This document shows positions 54,840 to 63,382 of a DNA stretch of 64,000 nucleotides, piece by piece. Made by a program: the position numbers and the translations under genes. How positions within the stretch are numbered: the first letter of the stretch is position 1; every line of letters starts with the position of its first letter. The notes beneath the pieces were generated by a model. It saw only the letters and a program-made list of their open reading frames with translations, made no database searches and was not told the origin of the DNA. Source of the DNA: an uncultured Muribaculaceae bacterium (lineage in GTDB: Bacteria > Bacteroidota > Bacteroidia > Bacteroidales > Muribaculaceae); assembly GCA_944321875.1 (NCBI GenBank), contig CALUMX010000008.1, positions 1 through 64,000 on the forward strand, in the 5' to 3' direction.

Positions 54840-55406
54840 ATGCAGGATATTTTTCAGCGACTCCGAAACGGAGAAATCATCCCACCTGGCGACGAAGGCT
54901 TCGAGACATTGAATAAAGAAGTGGCCAAAAGCCGGGAAATTGTAAACGAAATGAACCGAGACTGTCATTCACAGGAAAGTCTCCAAACTTATCTTTCTCG
55001 CCTGACAGACTCTGACGTCGATTCTTCAGTCAGAATATTTCTTCCATTCTATACGGCATACGGAAAAAATATCCGTTTGGGCAAAAATGTATTCATAAAC
55101 TTCAACTGTACATTTCTTGACTTGGGAGGCATCACGCTTGAGGACGGAGTATTCATTGGTCCCAACACTTGCGTAATTACAGAGAATCATCCCGAAGAGG
55201 AAGAACTGCGGCATGGGCTGTACACCCGACCCATCCTAATCAAGCGCAACGCTTGGATTGGCGCAGGAGTCATGATTCTGCCCGGAATCACCATCGGAGA
55301 GAACGCCATTGTGGGCGCAGGCTCCATCGTCACCAAAGACGTTCCGGCCAATACAATCGTTGCCGGCAACCCTGCCCGCCCCATCAGAAAAGTCAAAGCT
55401 AAATAA
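54840..55406 (+). CDS. Hexapeptide-repeat O-acetyltransferase (maltose/galactoside type)
   Basis: The 188-aa protein belongs to the left-handed beta-helix acetyltransferases. The N-terminal helical region (~1-70) is followed by hexapeptide turns (IRLGKNVFINFNC, GGITLEDGVFIGPNTCVIT, RNAWIGAGVMILPGITIGENAIVGAGSIVTKDVP) and the active-site His in TENHP. It ends AGNPARPIRKVKAK. The acceptor is unknown; close relatives acetylate sugars. It is controlled by the divergent AraC-type gene, by inference from position. Confidence 0.88.
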   Translation: MQDIFQRLRNGEIIPPGDEGFETLNKEVAKSREIVNEMNRDCHSQESLQTYLSRLTDSDVDSSVRIFLPFYTAYGKNIRLGKNVFINFNCTFLDLGGITLEDGVFIGPNTCVITENHPEEEELRHGLYTRPILIKRNAWIGAGVMILPGITIGENAIVGAGSIVTKDVPANTIVAGNPARPIRKVKAK

Positions 55407-55420
55407 TAACAATATGGTAT

Positions 55421-55464
55421 TCAAAAAACAACGGCGGTTTCCGATAGCACGGAAGCCGCCGTTG
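55421..55464 (-). terminator. Intrinsic terminator after the GH109-like gene
   Basis: On the minus strand CAACGGCGGCTTCCG/CGGAAACCGCCGTTG, a 15-bp stem, runs into TTTTTT; the plus strand has only a weaker T-tract. Confidence 0.88.
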
Positions 55465-55487
55465 TCATTCTGAAAAACCGACTCTTC

Positions 55488-57035
55488 TTATTTCTTCTTC
55501 GTCTTAGCATTCCATTCCTTAGCCCCCTGCGCCTTCAGCCGTTCGGTAGCAGCCTTTGCAGCTTGCTCAGCCTTCAACTCATCGGCAGGAGCGGCAAAAG
55601 CATGACGGAATCCCTTCACATCGCTCCAATGTCCCCGGGTAAAGTCGGGGAACGCAACAGGCGCACACCCGTTATCCATCGACAAAGCTCCGAGCTCTGC
55701 CAATGCACACCACTCTGCCATGTCGTAAACATCCATATCCAGAGGCAATCCATTCTGCAGACAGTAAACCAACCGTGCGTCCATAATGAAATCCATGCCT
55801 CCATGGCCGCCTACTTCTTTCGCCATCTCTCCATATTTCTTCAAAATCGGATGACGGTATTTATCCTCCAACGCTTTAGCCTCCTTCTCAGCCAGGAATG
55901 TATGAGTTGACAAGTTATCCACTTCCGGCACAATTCCCGCAGCCTCTATCTGTTCGGCTTCAACGGCATAACCCTCTATAGGATATTTATTGGCAAAACC
56001 ACGGGTGCCGGTCAATTGATACAACCGATTGTACGGCTGCGGACTCATTACGTTGTGCTGTATCTCAATCACCTTTCCGTTTTCCGTGCGAATCAACGTC
56101 GTCGTATGGTCACCATTACGGAATTCACCACAAGGTTCTCCCGTAGCTTTCTCCACCAGCTCCTTGCCATGCACGGATTTTGTATCCATAGCCACAAGAG
56201 TTACCATTCTGTCGCCACGATGTATGTCCAATGCCTGCGCAACCGGGCCCAGTCCGTGTGTGGCATAAACGTCACCCCTATTCTCCTTATTATAACGCAA
56301 ACGCCATCCTAACTTGTCGTCCGCTCCGTTTTTCCAATAATACGGCCAGAACTCATCCAGATTATGAATATAAGCACCCTGTGCCCTGATAATCTCGCCA
56401 AATACGCCGTGCTGTGCCATGTTGAGCGCATTCATCTCAAACCAGTCATAACAACAGTTTTCCAAAATCATACAGTGTCTGCGCATCCGCTCACTCAGAT
56501 TAATCAACTCCCAGCACTGCTCCAGATTCATGGCAGAAGGCACCTCAATAGCCACATTCTTTCCATGCTCCAGCGCATATTTGGCAACCGGGAAATGATG
56601 GTCCCAATCCGTAGCAATATAAACCAAATCTATATCATCTCTTTCACAAAGAGCCTTGTAACCCTCCGGTCCCGAATAGACCGAAGCCGAAGGAAGGCTC
56701 GCCTTACGGAGATATTCCTGACAAGCATCCGCACGCTCTTTCTCATAGTCGCACAAAGCCACAATTTGCGTACCGGGGATGTAAGTAAAACGCTCCACCG
56801 CTCCAGGCCCCCGCATACCAAGTCCTACAAAGCCTACTCTGACAACCTCCATTTTAGGAACCGTCAGACCCAACGCATGCTGCTGCCCTTCGGGTCGCTG
56901 CGGCACATCAATTACAATAGTACCTTTTTCCCAGTGCCAAACAGTCGAAGCCGACAACGACTGAGCCATCATTTGCCCAGCCGATAATGCCATAGCCAAT
57001 ACCGCACCCCAAATTATTGATTTCATTTTTCTCAT
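55488..57035 (-). CDS. Gfo/Idh/MocA-fold protein of the GH109 type
   Basis: The 515-aa protein has a Sec signal (about 1-25, ending MMAQS), then an NAD-binding Rossmann domain with GFVGLGMRG (~66-76) and a C-terminal Gfo/Idh/MocA domain. YATHGLGPVAQ, EIQHNVMSPQPYNRL, GGMDFIMDARLVYCLQNG and the very C-terminal WCALAELGALS block resemble GH109 alpha-N-acetylgalactosaminidases, which use NAD+ as a bound cofactor to cleave glycosides. The likely role is removing terminal GalNAc from host or dietary glycans in the periplasm. Substrate is inferred, not shown. There are two close ATGs (57035, 57026). A full promoter lies at 57070-57101. Confidence 0.85.
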   Translation of the reverse strand: MRKMKSIIWGAVLAMALSAGQMMAQSLSASTVWHWEKGTIVIDVPQRPEGQQHALGLTVPKMEVVRVGFVGLGMRGPGAVERFTYIPGTQIVALCDYEKERADACQEYLRKASLPSASVYSGPEGYKALCERDDIDLVYIATDWDHHFPVAKYALEHGKNVAIEVPSAMNLEQCWELINLSERMRRHCMILENCCYDWFEMNALNMAQHGVFGEIIRAQGAYIHNLDEFWPYYWKNGADDKLGWRLRYNKENRGDVYATHGLGPVAQALDIHRGDRMVTLVAMDTKSVHGKELVEKATGEPCGEFRNGDHTTTLIRTENGKVIEIQHNVMSPQPYNRLYQLTGTRGFANKYPIEGYAVEAEQIEAAGIVPEVDNLSTHTFLAEKEAKALEDKYRHPILKKYGEMAKEVGGHGGMDFIMDARLVYCLQNGLPLDMDVYDMAEWCALAELGALSMDNGCAPVAFPDFTRGHWSDVKGFRHAFAAPADELKAEQAAKAATERLKAQGAKEWNAKTKKK

Positions 57036-57069
57036 TTGAATTATATTTTGAATTAATACCTTCTATTGA

Positions 57070-57101
57070 CAAAGATAGTGCAAGGAGAGCGCAGAGGCAA
57101 A
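57070..57101 (-). promoter_or_regulatory. Promoter of the GH109-like gene
   Basis: On the minus strand TTTG (57101-57098), 20-nt spacer and TATCTTTG (57077-57070). The start would be near 57063, 28 nt before the ATG. Confidence 0.7.
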
Positions 57102-57267
57102 GGAAAACGAAGTTTTCAACTTTGACGACGCAGAAATGAAAGAGATATTGGACTAAACATACAAAAGAAAGCAGAAATACAATGTTTCTCACAGAAATAA
57201 AAAACGACCTTCGGCTTAAGCGCAGAAAGTCGACAGTAAAAGCGACAGTATTCCCTATGGGGAGGGA

Positions 57268-57297
57268 ACAAAAAAAGGAAGCTCAATTGAACTTCCT
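57268..57297 (-). terminator. Terminator of the initiator tRNA gene
   Basis: On the minus strand AAGGAAG-TTC and GAGCTTCCTT pair around an AATT loop and are followed by TTTTTTT, just past the tRNA 3' end. Confidence 0.8.
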
Positions 57298-57304
57298 TAC
57301 TTAG

Positions 57305-57376
<72 letters not shown>

Positions 57377-57391
57377 TTGTGATTACGTGTG

Positions 57392-57422
57392 CAAAGGTAG
57401 AGCATTTTTTTATATCTGCAAA
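57392..57422 (-). promoter_or_regulatory. Promoter of the initiator tRNA
   Basis: On the minus strand TTTG (57422-57419), 19-nt spacer, TACCTTTG (57399-57392): a near-ideal consensus promoter. The start would be near 57385. Confidence 0.8.
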
Positions 57423-57662
57423 ATTTTTTCCATCTTTTTTTGAAGAAATTTTTCATATTTTTCATAACTATCTGATTTATAATAATATAAAAATAAAACT
57501 TTTTTGAGTATTTTCTTTGGTTCCTTCCTGATATGCTCCCGTTTCTGTTTTCAAGGCCAATTCATACAATAAAGGTCCCTTCTCAACTCCAGAAAGTCCC
57601 CTTATTTTCCCGACTCTCCGACATCTGCACATTTGTTGACAAAACGAGTGGTCTGGAACACT

Positions 57663-57686
57663 AATTTTTGCCATAATTTTTGCCAT
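57663..57686 (+). repeat. Two-unit tandem direct repeat
   Basis: AATTTTTGCCAT occurs twice in immediate succession (57663-57674, 57675-57686), 70 nt before the tetR-type gene. It could be a regulator or curvature element, or chance slippage. Confidence 0.6.
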
Positions 57687-57709
57687 AATGAAATAATATG
57701 CTTAAATTC

Positions 57710-57732
57710 GCACATTATTTACGAATTTGTGC
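57710..57732. promoter_or_regulatory. Candidate TetR operator
   Basis: GCACA (57710-57714) and TGTGC (57728-57732) form an inverted repeat 23 bp across, ending 23 nt before the ATG of the TetR-family gene. Position and size suit autorepression. No standard -7 box was found, so the exact promoter is unclear. Confidence 0.45.
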
Positions 57733-57755
57733 AATACAGAAACGACAAATAAGGT

Positions 57756-58334
57756 ATGCTGAAAACAAGAGAAAAATTAATAGACATTGCCCGTCAGCTC
57801 TTTGCCCTCAAAGGTATTGAGAATACGACAATGAATGACATTGCCACAGCAGCCGAAAAAGGCCGGCGAACTGTATATACATATTTCAAAAATAAAAAAG
57901 ACATCTACAATGCCGTCATCGAATCGGAGAGCGACATCGTATTTGCCAAGCTCAACGATATCGCCAACCAACCGCTTCCTCCCGACAAGAAATTGATGGA
58001 GTTTATTTTCCAGCGGTTTGATGCGATGAAAGATCTCGTCATGCGCAACGGCTCTCTGCGCGCCGGCTTCTTCCGCGACATCAGAAAAGTGGAAAGAGCA
58101 CGGAAAGCCACCAGCCCCAAAGAAACCCGAATTTTACAAAAAATCCTCCAGGAAGGAGTCGATGCGGGCGTGTTTCGTATCAAGCATGTGGATAAAACCG
58201 CAATGGTAATGCTTCTCTGCCTCCAAGGTCTGGACGTTCCCTATATTCGGGACAACTTCGCAGAGTTCGGCATTGAGAAAAATAAACTTAGAGACTATTT
58301 GAACGATTTTATTTTATACGGAATAAAGCAATAA
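57756..58334 (+). CDS. TetR/AcrR-family regulator
   Basis: The 192-aa protein has an N-terminal TetR HTH (~1-50: KLIDIARQLFALKGIENTTMNDIA and GRRTVYTYFKNKKDIYNAV) and a helical ligand domain with a variable core. It precedes KASIII- and FabG-type genes by 12 bp in the same direction, so an acyl-CoA, acyl-ACP or fatty-acid ligand is plausible. The ligand is inferred only from neighbours. Confidence 0.93.
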   Translation: MLKTREKLIDIARQLFALKGIENTTMNDIATAAEKGRRTVYTYFKNKKDIYNAVIESESDIVFAKLNDIANQPLPPDKKLMEFIFQRFDAMKDLVMRNGSLRAGFFRDIRKVERARKATSPKETRILQKILQEGVDAGVFRIKHVDKTAMVMLLCLQGLDVPYIRDNFAEFGIEKNKLRDYLNDFILYGIKQ

Positions 58335-58346
58335 TACACATCTACT

Positions 58347-59291
58347 ATGTATATCAACTCAACAGGATTCTACATCCCAACAGAAAGAGTCGGGAACGAC
58401 CACTTTCTTAATCTAAACGGATTGACCGACGAATGGATTTTGCAGCGTACAGGCATTCGCACCCGCTCAAAAGCAGGTGCCGACGAAGGCCATGACTCAA
58501 TGGGCTTGAACGCCATTGAAGACGCTATCAAACATCTTCCCTACGCCGCTTCGGATGTCGACCTCGTTGTATCTGCCGCCTACGCTCCCTACGACACGGT
58601 AGCTACGCTTGCCCACGTTGCTCAGCGTAAATACAACATGGTAAACGCCAAAGCTGTCTATGCATCGGCCGCCTGCTCTTCTTTTGTCAACGGCCTTGAA
58701 ATCATCGAAGGATACTTCGCCATGGGAAAAGCAACGAAGGCTCTCCTCGTTTGCTCAGAACACAACACTTATTACGCTAACGAAACAGACAAAGTCTGTG
58801 GTCACCTTTGGGGTGACGCCGCAGTCGCTTTCTTCGTATCAAAAGAACGCATGAGCGACAACGACTACACCATCAAGACTATCTACACCCACGGACTCGG
58901 ACATATCGGCAAAGGCCCGCAAGGCGTGCGCCTGCGCCCAAGAGAAGACGGAATCGCCATGCCTGACGGACGCGACGTCTTCATGCACGCATGCAAATAT
59001 CTGACTTCCTCGTTGCACGAGGTATGCGCTGCCAACGACATGAAGGTGGAAGACCTTGACTACATCATCTGCCATCAGGCCAACATGCGCATCGTTGCCA
59101 ATGTTGCACATCAGTTAAAGATGGACAATTCCCACTTCCTGAACAACATTGAGGAATTAGGCAACACCGGCTCTGCCAGCAGCGCCCTTGTCTTTGCACA
59201 AAACACAGACAAGTTCCAGAAAGGTCAGCATGTAGCTCTCTCCGTATTCGGTGGAGGCTATTCCTGCGGTGCATTCTTAGTTGAAATCTAA
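58347..59291 (+). CDS. 3-oxoacyl-ACP synthase III family (KASIII)
   Basis: The 314-aa protein keeps the FabH-type catalytic triad: Cys110 in ASAACSS, His243 in ICHQANMR, and Asn273 in LGNTGSAS. The C-terminal GGGYSCGAFLVEI is typical. FabH makes the first condensation of fatty-acid synthesis; here, next to a TetR regulator and a reductase, it may serve an inducible chain-initiation or lipid-tailoring route. Housekeeping fabH usually sits with plsX/rpmF, which are absent nearby, so I leave the symbol empty. Confidence 0.9.
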   Translation: MYINSTGFYIPTERVGNDHFLNLNGLTDEWILQRTGIRTRSKAGADEGHDSMGLNAIEDAIKHLPYAASDVDLVVSAAYAPYDTVATLAHVAQRKYNMVNAKAVYASAACSSFVNGLEIIEGYFAMGKATKALLVCSEHNTYYANETDKVCGHLWGDAAVAFFVSKERMSDNDYTIKTIYTHGLGHIGKGPQGVRLRPREDGIAMPDGRDVFMHACKYLTSSLHEVCAANDMKVEDLDYIICHQANMRIVANVAHQLKMDNSHFLNNIEELGNTGSASSALVFAQNTDKFQKGQHVALSVFGGGYSCGAFLVEI

Positions 59292-59310
59292 CGCATTAAT
59301 TTATTATATT

Positions 59311-60057
59311 ATGAAATTATTAGAAGGTAAAGTTGCGTTGATCACAGGCGCAGCTCGCGGTATTGGAAAAGCAATTGCATTGAAATATGCAGCTCAAGGA
59401 TGTGATATTGCATTCACCGACCTCGTAATCGATGAAAACGGAAAGAAAACTGAAGAAGAAATTGCTGCTTTCGGCGTAAAGGTAAAGGGTTATGCCTCCA
59501 ACGCAGCTGACTTCGAAGCATGCCATAACGTTGTTGCTGAAATCGTGAAAGACTTCGGTCACCTCGACATCCTCGTCAACAACGCAGGTATTACAAAAGA
59601 CGGATTGATGATGCGTATGTCTGAAGGACAATGGGATGCAGTCATCGGCGTCAACCTGAAATCAGCCTTCAACTTCATTCATGCCGTAACTCCGGTCATG
59701 ATGCGTCAACGCAGCGGAAGCATCATCAACATGGCTTCTGTAGTCGGCGTACACGGAAATGCAGGACAATGCAACTACTCTGCTTCCAAGGCAGGTATGA
59801 TTGGTTTGGCAAAGTCTATCGCACAGGAATTGGGTTCTCGCGGCGTTCGTGCCAACGCTATCGCTCCGGGCTTCATCATTACCGATATGACAGCTCAACT
59901 TTCTGAGGAAATCAGAAAGGAATGGTGCAACAAGATTCCATTGAGAAGAGGTGGTACTCCGGAAGATGTTGCCGACATCGCCGTATTCCTTGGCTCTGAC
60001 ATGTCATCTTACGTTACAGGTCAGGTTATCCAAGTAGATGGCGGTATGAACATGTAA
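59311..60057 (+). CDS. fabG: 3-oxoacyl-ACP reductase (FabG/SDR)
   Basis: The 248-aa short-chain dehydrogenase has TGAARGIG (12-19), NNAG (90-93), the catalytic Ser143, Tyr156 and Lys160 (YSASK), and a GFIITDM loop. It reduces 3-oxoacyl-ACP with NADPH. The ATG at 59311 starts MKLLEGKVALITGA, the normal FabG start; an in-frame ATG at 59281 overlaps the upstream gene. It is the last gene of tetR-KASIII-fabG, and a terminator follows. Confidence 0.93.
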   Translation: MKLLEGKVALITGAARGIGKAIALKYAAQGCDIAFTDLVIDENGKKTEEEIAAFGVKVKGYASNAADFEACHNVVAEIVKDFGHLDILVNNAGITKDGLMMRMSEGQWDAVIGVNLKSAFNFIHAVTPVMMRQRSGSIINMASVVGVHGNAGQCNYSASKAGMIGLAKSIAQELGSRGVRANAIAPGFIITDMTAQLSEEIRKEWCNKIPLRRGGTPEDVADIAVFLGSDMSSYVTGQVIQVDGGMNM

Positions 60058-60079
60058 TAAAACATGGTTTCACCATAAC

Positions 60080-60116
60080 AAAGGCCGATGAATCTAACCG
60101 TTCATCGGCCTTTTTA
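60080..60116 (+). terminator. Intrinsic terminator after fabG
   Basis: AAAGGCCGATGAA/TTCATCGGCCTTT, 13-bp stem, 8-nt loop, T-run. Confidence 0.9.
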
Positions 60117-60156
60117 CTATGTTTTTATGTTTTTAACAAGCACTTTGTTTTTGGAA

Positions 60157-60187
60157 TTTGTCATTTTATCTATTTTCACTAACTTTG
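60157..60187 (+). promoter_or_regulatory. Promoter of nrnA-DUF4827-glmM
   Basis: TTTG (60157-60160), 19-nt spacer, TAACTTTG (60180-60187). The start would be near 60194, giving a leader of only about 18 nt. Confidence 0.75.
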
Positions 60188-60211
60188 TAGCTTAAATAAA
60201 AAGAATAACCA

Positions 60212-61231
60212 ATGATAGAGAACACAATAGACCCGGTACTGATTGACGGCTTCAAAAAAGCGGTTGAAAACTGCAAAAAAGCCGTTGTTACCTGCCACAT
60301 ATCACCTGACGGAGACGCCATCGGCTCCAACCTCGCCCTTGCCCTGCTGTTGCAGAATCTGGGAAAGGAGGCAACCGTCATCACTCCTGACGATGCTCCG
60401 GAAGACATGGCTTTCCTTTCCGGATACGACTCCATCATCTCGTATAAGCAACGACCGGAAGATGCCGACCGCATTATCAACGAAGCAGACACGATATTCT
60501 GTCTTGACTTCAACGGAATCAAACGCGTCGGCGCCATGGGTGATACGCTCCGAAACGCAAAAGCCTACAAAGTAATGGTTGACCACCATCTTTATCCGGA
60601 AGACTTCTGCAACATCGTCATTTCCATGCCGGTAATGACATCCACCTGCGAATTACTCTATCGGATAATCATGCAGTCCGGACATTCCGAACTGATTACA
60701 CTCCCCGTTGCGGAAGGTATTTATACCGGCATGATGACCGACACCGGCAACTTCTCCTATAATTCCAACAAAGCCAGCCTCTATACTATCGTGGCCGACC
60801 TTGTCGAACGCGGTGTCAACAAGGATAGAATCCACAAACTGACCATTGGCACCAGCCCTGAAAACCGGCTGCGTCTTAACGGATATGCCCTGGCTGAAAA
60901 AATGACTCTCTATCCGGAACACAAAGCCTCTCTCATCATCCTCACCAAGGAGGACCTTGACCGCTTCAACTATCAGGTTGGCGACACGGAGGCATTGGCA
61001 AACATGCCGCTGGCTATTCCAACGGTCATCTGGTCAACATTCATGCGCCAAGAAAAGAATTACGTCAAAATATCCATGCGCTCCGAAGGCGACTTTGCAG
61101 TCAACATACTCTGCACCAAATATTTCAACGGAGGCGGACACGCCAACGCTGCCGGTGGCGAGTTCAAGGGCACCATGGAAGAAGCAATCAAGACCTATTT
61201 CCAAATTTTCGAAGACTTCAAACAACAATAA
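60212..61231 (+). CDS. nrnA: DHH-family oligoribonuclease / pAp phosphatase
   Basis: The 339-aa cytoplasmic phosphoesterase has the DHH domain motifs SPDGDAIGS, CLDFNG and VDHHLYPEDF, and the C-terminal DHHA1 domain with GGGHANAAGGEF. NrnA-type enzymes degrade short oligoribonucleotides and dephosphorylate 3'-phosphoadenosine 5'-phosphate. It is first in a three-gene operon, 12 bp before the DUF4827 gene. Confidence 0.93.
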   Translation: MIENTIDPVLIDGFKKAVENCKKAVVTCHISPDGDAIGSNLALALLLQNLGKEATVITPDDAPEDMAFLSGYDSIISYKQRPEDADRIINEADTIFCLDFNGIKRVGAMGDTLRNAKAYKVMVDHHLYPEDFCNIVISMPVMTSTCELLYRIIMQSGHSELITLPVAEGIYTGMMTDTGNFSYNSNKASLYTIVADLVERGVNKDRIHKLTIGTSPENRLRLNGYALAEKMTLYPEHKASLIILTKEDLDRFNYQVGDTEALANMPLAIPTVIWSTFMRQEKNYVKISMRSEGDFAVNILCTKYFNGGGHANAAGGEFKGTMEEAIKTYFQIFEDFKQQ

Positions 61232-61243
61232 AAAAATAGCGTT

Positions 61244-61813
61244 ATGAAACTGAAAAATATAATCTGGCTTTTATTACCTACATTCATGACATTAGTTAGT
61301 TGTGAGGATGTAAGAAGCTATACCGAATTACTCCGTGATGAGGAGAAAGCCATCAACTCTTTCCTCGCTTTCCAGCATGTCATCACGACCATTCCTGCCG
61401 ATACCGTTTTCCAGGAGGGCCCGAATGCACCTTATTACCAGTTGGATGAGGAAGGCAACGTCTACATGCAGGTACTGAAAAGCGGAGACCGCAAAAACAA
61501 CAAGGCGGAAGATGGACAAACCATCTATTTCCGCTACGGACGCATCAACCTCATACGCTACAGCCAAGGGGCTGAAGACACTCCGGAAGGTAACTACGGA
61601 GATATTAGCGACATGAGCTGCTATTTCAAATTCTACTCCTACCAGTCATCATCGTCTTATGATTATGGCTACGGCTTACAATTGCCGCTCTCATATCTCG
61701 GTATCGACTGCGAGGTAAACTTAGTAATCAAGAGCCAATGGGGACCAAACAGTGAAATATCCAACGTAATCCCCTATCTTTACAACGTCCGTTACTTCCC
61801 AAGTAAGAACTAA
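61244..61813 (+). CDS. DUF4827 lipoprotein
   Basis: The 189-aa protein has a lipoprotein signal with lipobox LVSC (Cys20), so the mature form is membrane-anchored. The DUF4827 fold is seen in YTELLRDEEKAINSFL, VYMQVLKSGD, and the aromatic-rich end. It resembles FKBP-like beta structure, but activity is unknown. The nrnA-DUF4827-glmM order is one I associate with Bacteroidales genomes, though I cannot verify its conservation here. Confidence 0.8.
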   Translation: MKLKNIIWLLLPTFMTLVSCEDVRSYTELLRDEEKAINSFLAFQHVITTIPADTVFQEGPNAPYYQLDEEGNVYMQVLKSGDRKNNKAEDGQTIYFRYGRINLIRYSQGAEDTPEGNYGDISDMSCYFKFYSYQSSSSYDYGYGLQLPLSYLGIDCEVNLVIKSQWGPNSEISNVIPYLYNVRYFPSKN

Positions 61814-61843
61814 AAATTACCATAACACCTAACATAAATCAAC

Positions 61844-63235
61844 ATGTCCTTAATCAAATCTATATCAGGAATCCGAGGAACAATCGGTGGATGCAAGGGC
61901 GACGGACTGAACCCTCTCGACATCGTTAAGTTTACGGCTGCCTATGCCGCTTTTATCAGAAAATCAACGACCAAGACTTCCAATACAATTGTTGTAGGCC
62001 GCGACGCCCGTCTATCGGGTAAAATGGTGAATGATGTCGTTGTCGGCACATTGACCGGAATGGGATTCGATGTTGTCAACATCGGTCTCGCCACTACTCC
62101 GACAACCGAACTTGCCGTTGTTGGCGAAAACGCCTGCGGTGGTATCATCATCACGGCTTCCCACAACCCTAAACAATGGAATGCCCTTAAATTGCTCAAC
62201 GAGCGAGGTGAATTCCTCTCCGATGCCGAAGGCAAGGAAGTGCTGGCCATTGCAGAAGCTGAATCGTTTGAGTTTGCCGAAGTCGACAACCTCGGCCACG
62301 AGTTTAAAAATGAGACTTACACACGCCGCCACATCGAAAGCGTACTCGCTTTGAAACTTGTTGACGTGGAGGCCATCAAGAAAGCCAACTTCACGGTTGC
62401 CGTAGACGCTGTCAACTCCGTTGGCGGTATCGTAATCCCGCAGCTGTTGCGCGCGCTCGGCGTGAAGAACGTTATTGAGCTCAACTGTGAGGCTACCGGA
62501 CATTTCGCCCACACTCCGGAACCTATTCCGGAAAACCTGACAGGCATTGCCGACCTGCTGAAAACAGGCTGTGCCGACGTAGGTTTCGTGGTTGACCCCG
62601 ACGTTGACCGTCTGGCCATCGTTATGGAAAACGGAGAAATGTTTGTCGAGGAATACACACTGGTATCCATCGCCGACTATGTGCTTACCCACACACCGGG
62701 AGCAACCGTCTCCAACCTCTCATCCTCTCGCGCACTCCGCGACGTGACTGAGCGCCACGGATGCAGCTACTCCGCATCGGCTGTAGGCGAGGTAAACGTA
62801 GTTGCAAAAATGAAAGAGACTGGTGCAGTCATCGGCGGTGAAGGAAACGGTGGTGTCATCTATCCGGAAAGCCACTACGGACGCGATGCCCTCGTCGGTG
62901 TTGCGCTCTTCCTCTCTCTTCTTGCCCACAAGGGAAAGAAAGTCAGCGAGCTCAAGAAGGAATATCCTCAATACTGCATCGCAAAGAACAAAGTGGAGCT
63001 GACTCCTGACATCAATGTGGATGCCATTCTCGAAGCGATGAAAAAGAAGTTCGCCAACGAGAAGATTACCGATATCGACGGCGTAAAGATTGACTTTGCC
63101 GACTATTGGGTACACCTGCGCAAGAGCAACACTGAGCCGATTATCCGCATCTACTCGGAAGCCAACACAATGGAGCAAGCCGACAAGATTGCAGAAGAAA
63201 TCAAGGCTATCATTCTTGAAGTCTGCAGAAAATAA
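61844..63235 (+). CDS. glmM: Phosphoglucosamine mutase-like phosphohexomutase
   Basis: The 463-aa alpha-D-phosphohexomutase keeps the active-site phosphoserine loop TASHNPKQWN (Ser106), the Mg2+ motif DPDVDRLA, the sugar-binding GGEGNGGV and the phosphate-binding RKSNTEPIIRIYSEA. The size and the ASHNP context fit GlmM, which supplies GlcN-1-P for UDP-GlcNAc and peptidoglycan. A general phosphoglucomutase/phosphomannomutase role is possible. It is last of the three-gene operon, with a terminator after it. Confidence 0.9.
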   Translation: MSLIKSISGIRGTIGGCKGDGLNPLDIVKFTAAYAAFIRKSTTKTSNTIVVGRDARLSGKMVNDVVVGTLTGMGFDVVNIGLATTPTTELAVVGENACGGIIITASHNPKQWNALKLLNERGEFLSDAEGKEVLAIAEAESFEFAEVDNLGHEFKNETYTRRHIESVLALKLVDVEAIKKANFTVAVDAVNSVGGIVIPQLLRALGVKNVIELNCEATGHFAHTPEPIPENLTGIADLLKTGCADVGFVVDPDVDRLAIVMENGEMFVEEYTLVSIADYVLTHTPGATVSNLSSSRALRDVTERHGCSYSASAVGEVNVVAKMKETGAVIGGEGNGGVIYPESHYGRDALVGVALFLSLLAHKGKKVSELKKEYPQYCIAKNKVELTPDINVDAILEAMKKKFANEKITDIDGVKIDFADYWVHLRKSNTEPIIRIYSEANTMEQADKIAEEIKAIILEVCRK

Positions 63236-63263
63236 GCGGGAGCCTTGACGCTCTCTTTCCGAC

Positions 63264-63302
63264 ATACGGCTGTGAACTTTCCCGTTTACAGCCGTATTTT
63301 TT
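63264..63302 (+). terminator. Intrinsic terminator after glmM
   Basis: ATACGGCTGTGAAC/GTTTACAGCCGTAT, 14-bp stem (one mismatch), 6-nt loop, T-run. Confidence 0.9.
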
Positions 63303-63382
63303 CATTCTTTTCCCACTTTTCCTCACGTTCCATATAATTAAGCGGCGATTTTAACGTTTAAGTGATAGTACATTTTGCAACT

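Larger units (their letters stand above)
57423..57755. other. Spacer between tRNA-fMet and the tetR-type gene
   Basis: This is an AT-rich gene-free stretch. It holds a 12-nt tandem repeat (57663-57686) and a 23-bp inverted repeat (57710-57732). The minus-strand frame at 57477-57686 is open but has no family features, and its first codons are the tandem repeat itself. Confidence 0.5.

Noticed and set aside
22524..55464. Strong long-stem inverted repeats as CRISPR or mobile-element ends
   Set aside because: They differ in sequence, each lies right after a stop codon and each has a T-run, so they are intrinsic terminators.
57477..57686. 69-codon minus-strand frame upstream of tetR
   Set aside because: Its first codons are the 12-nt tandem repeat and the rest has no known features or promoter.
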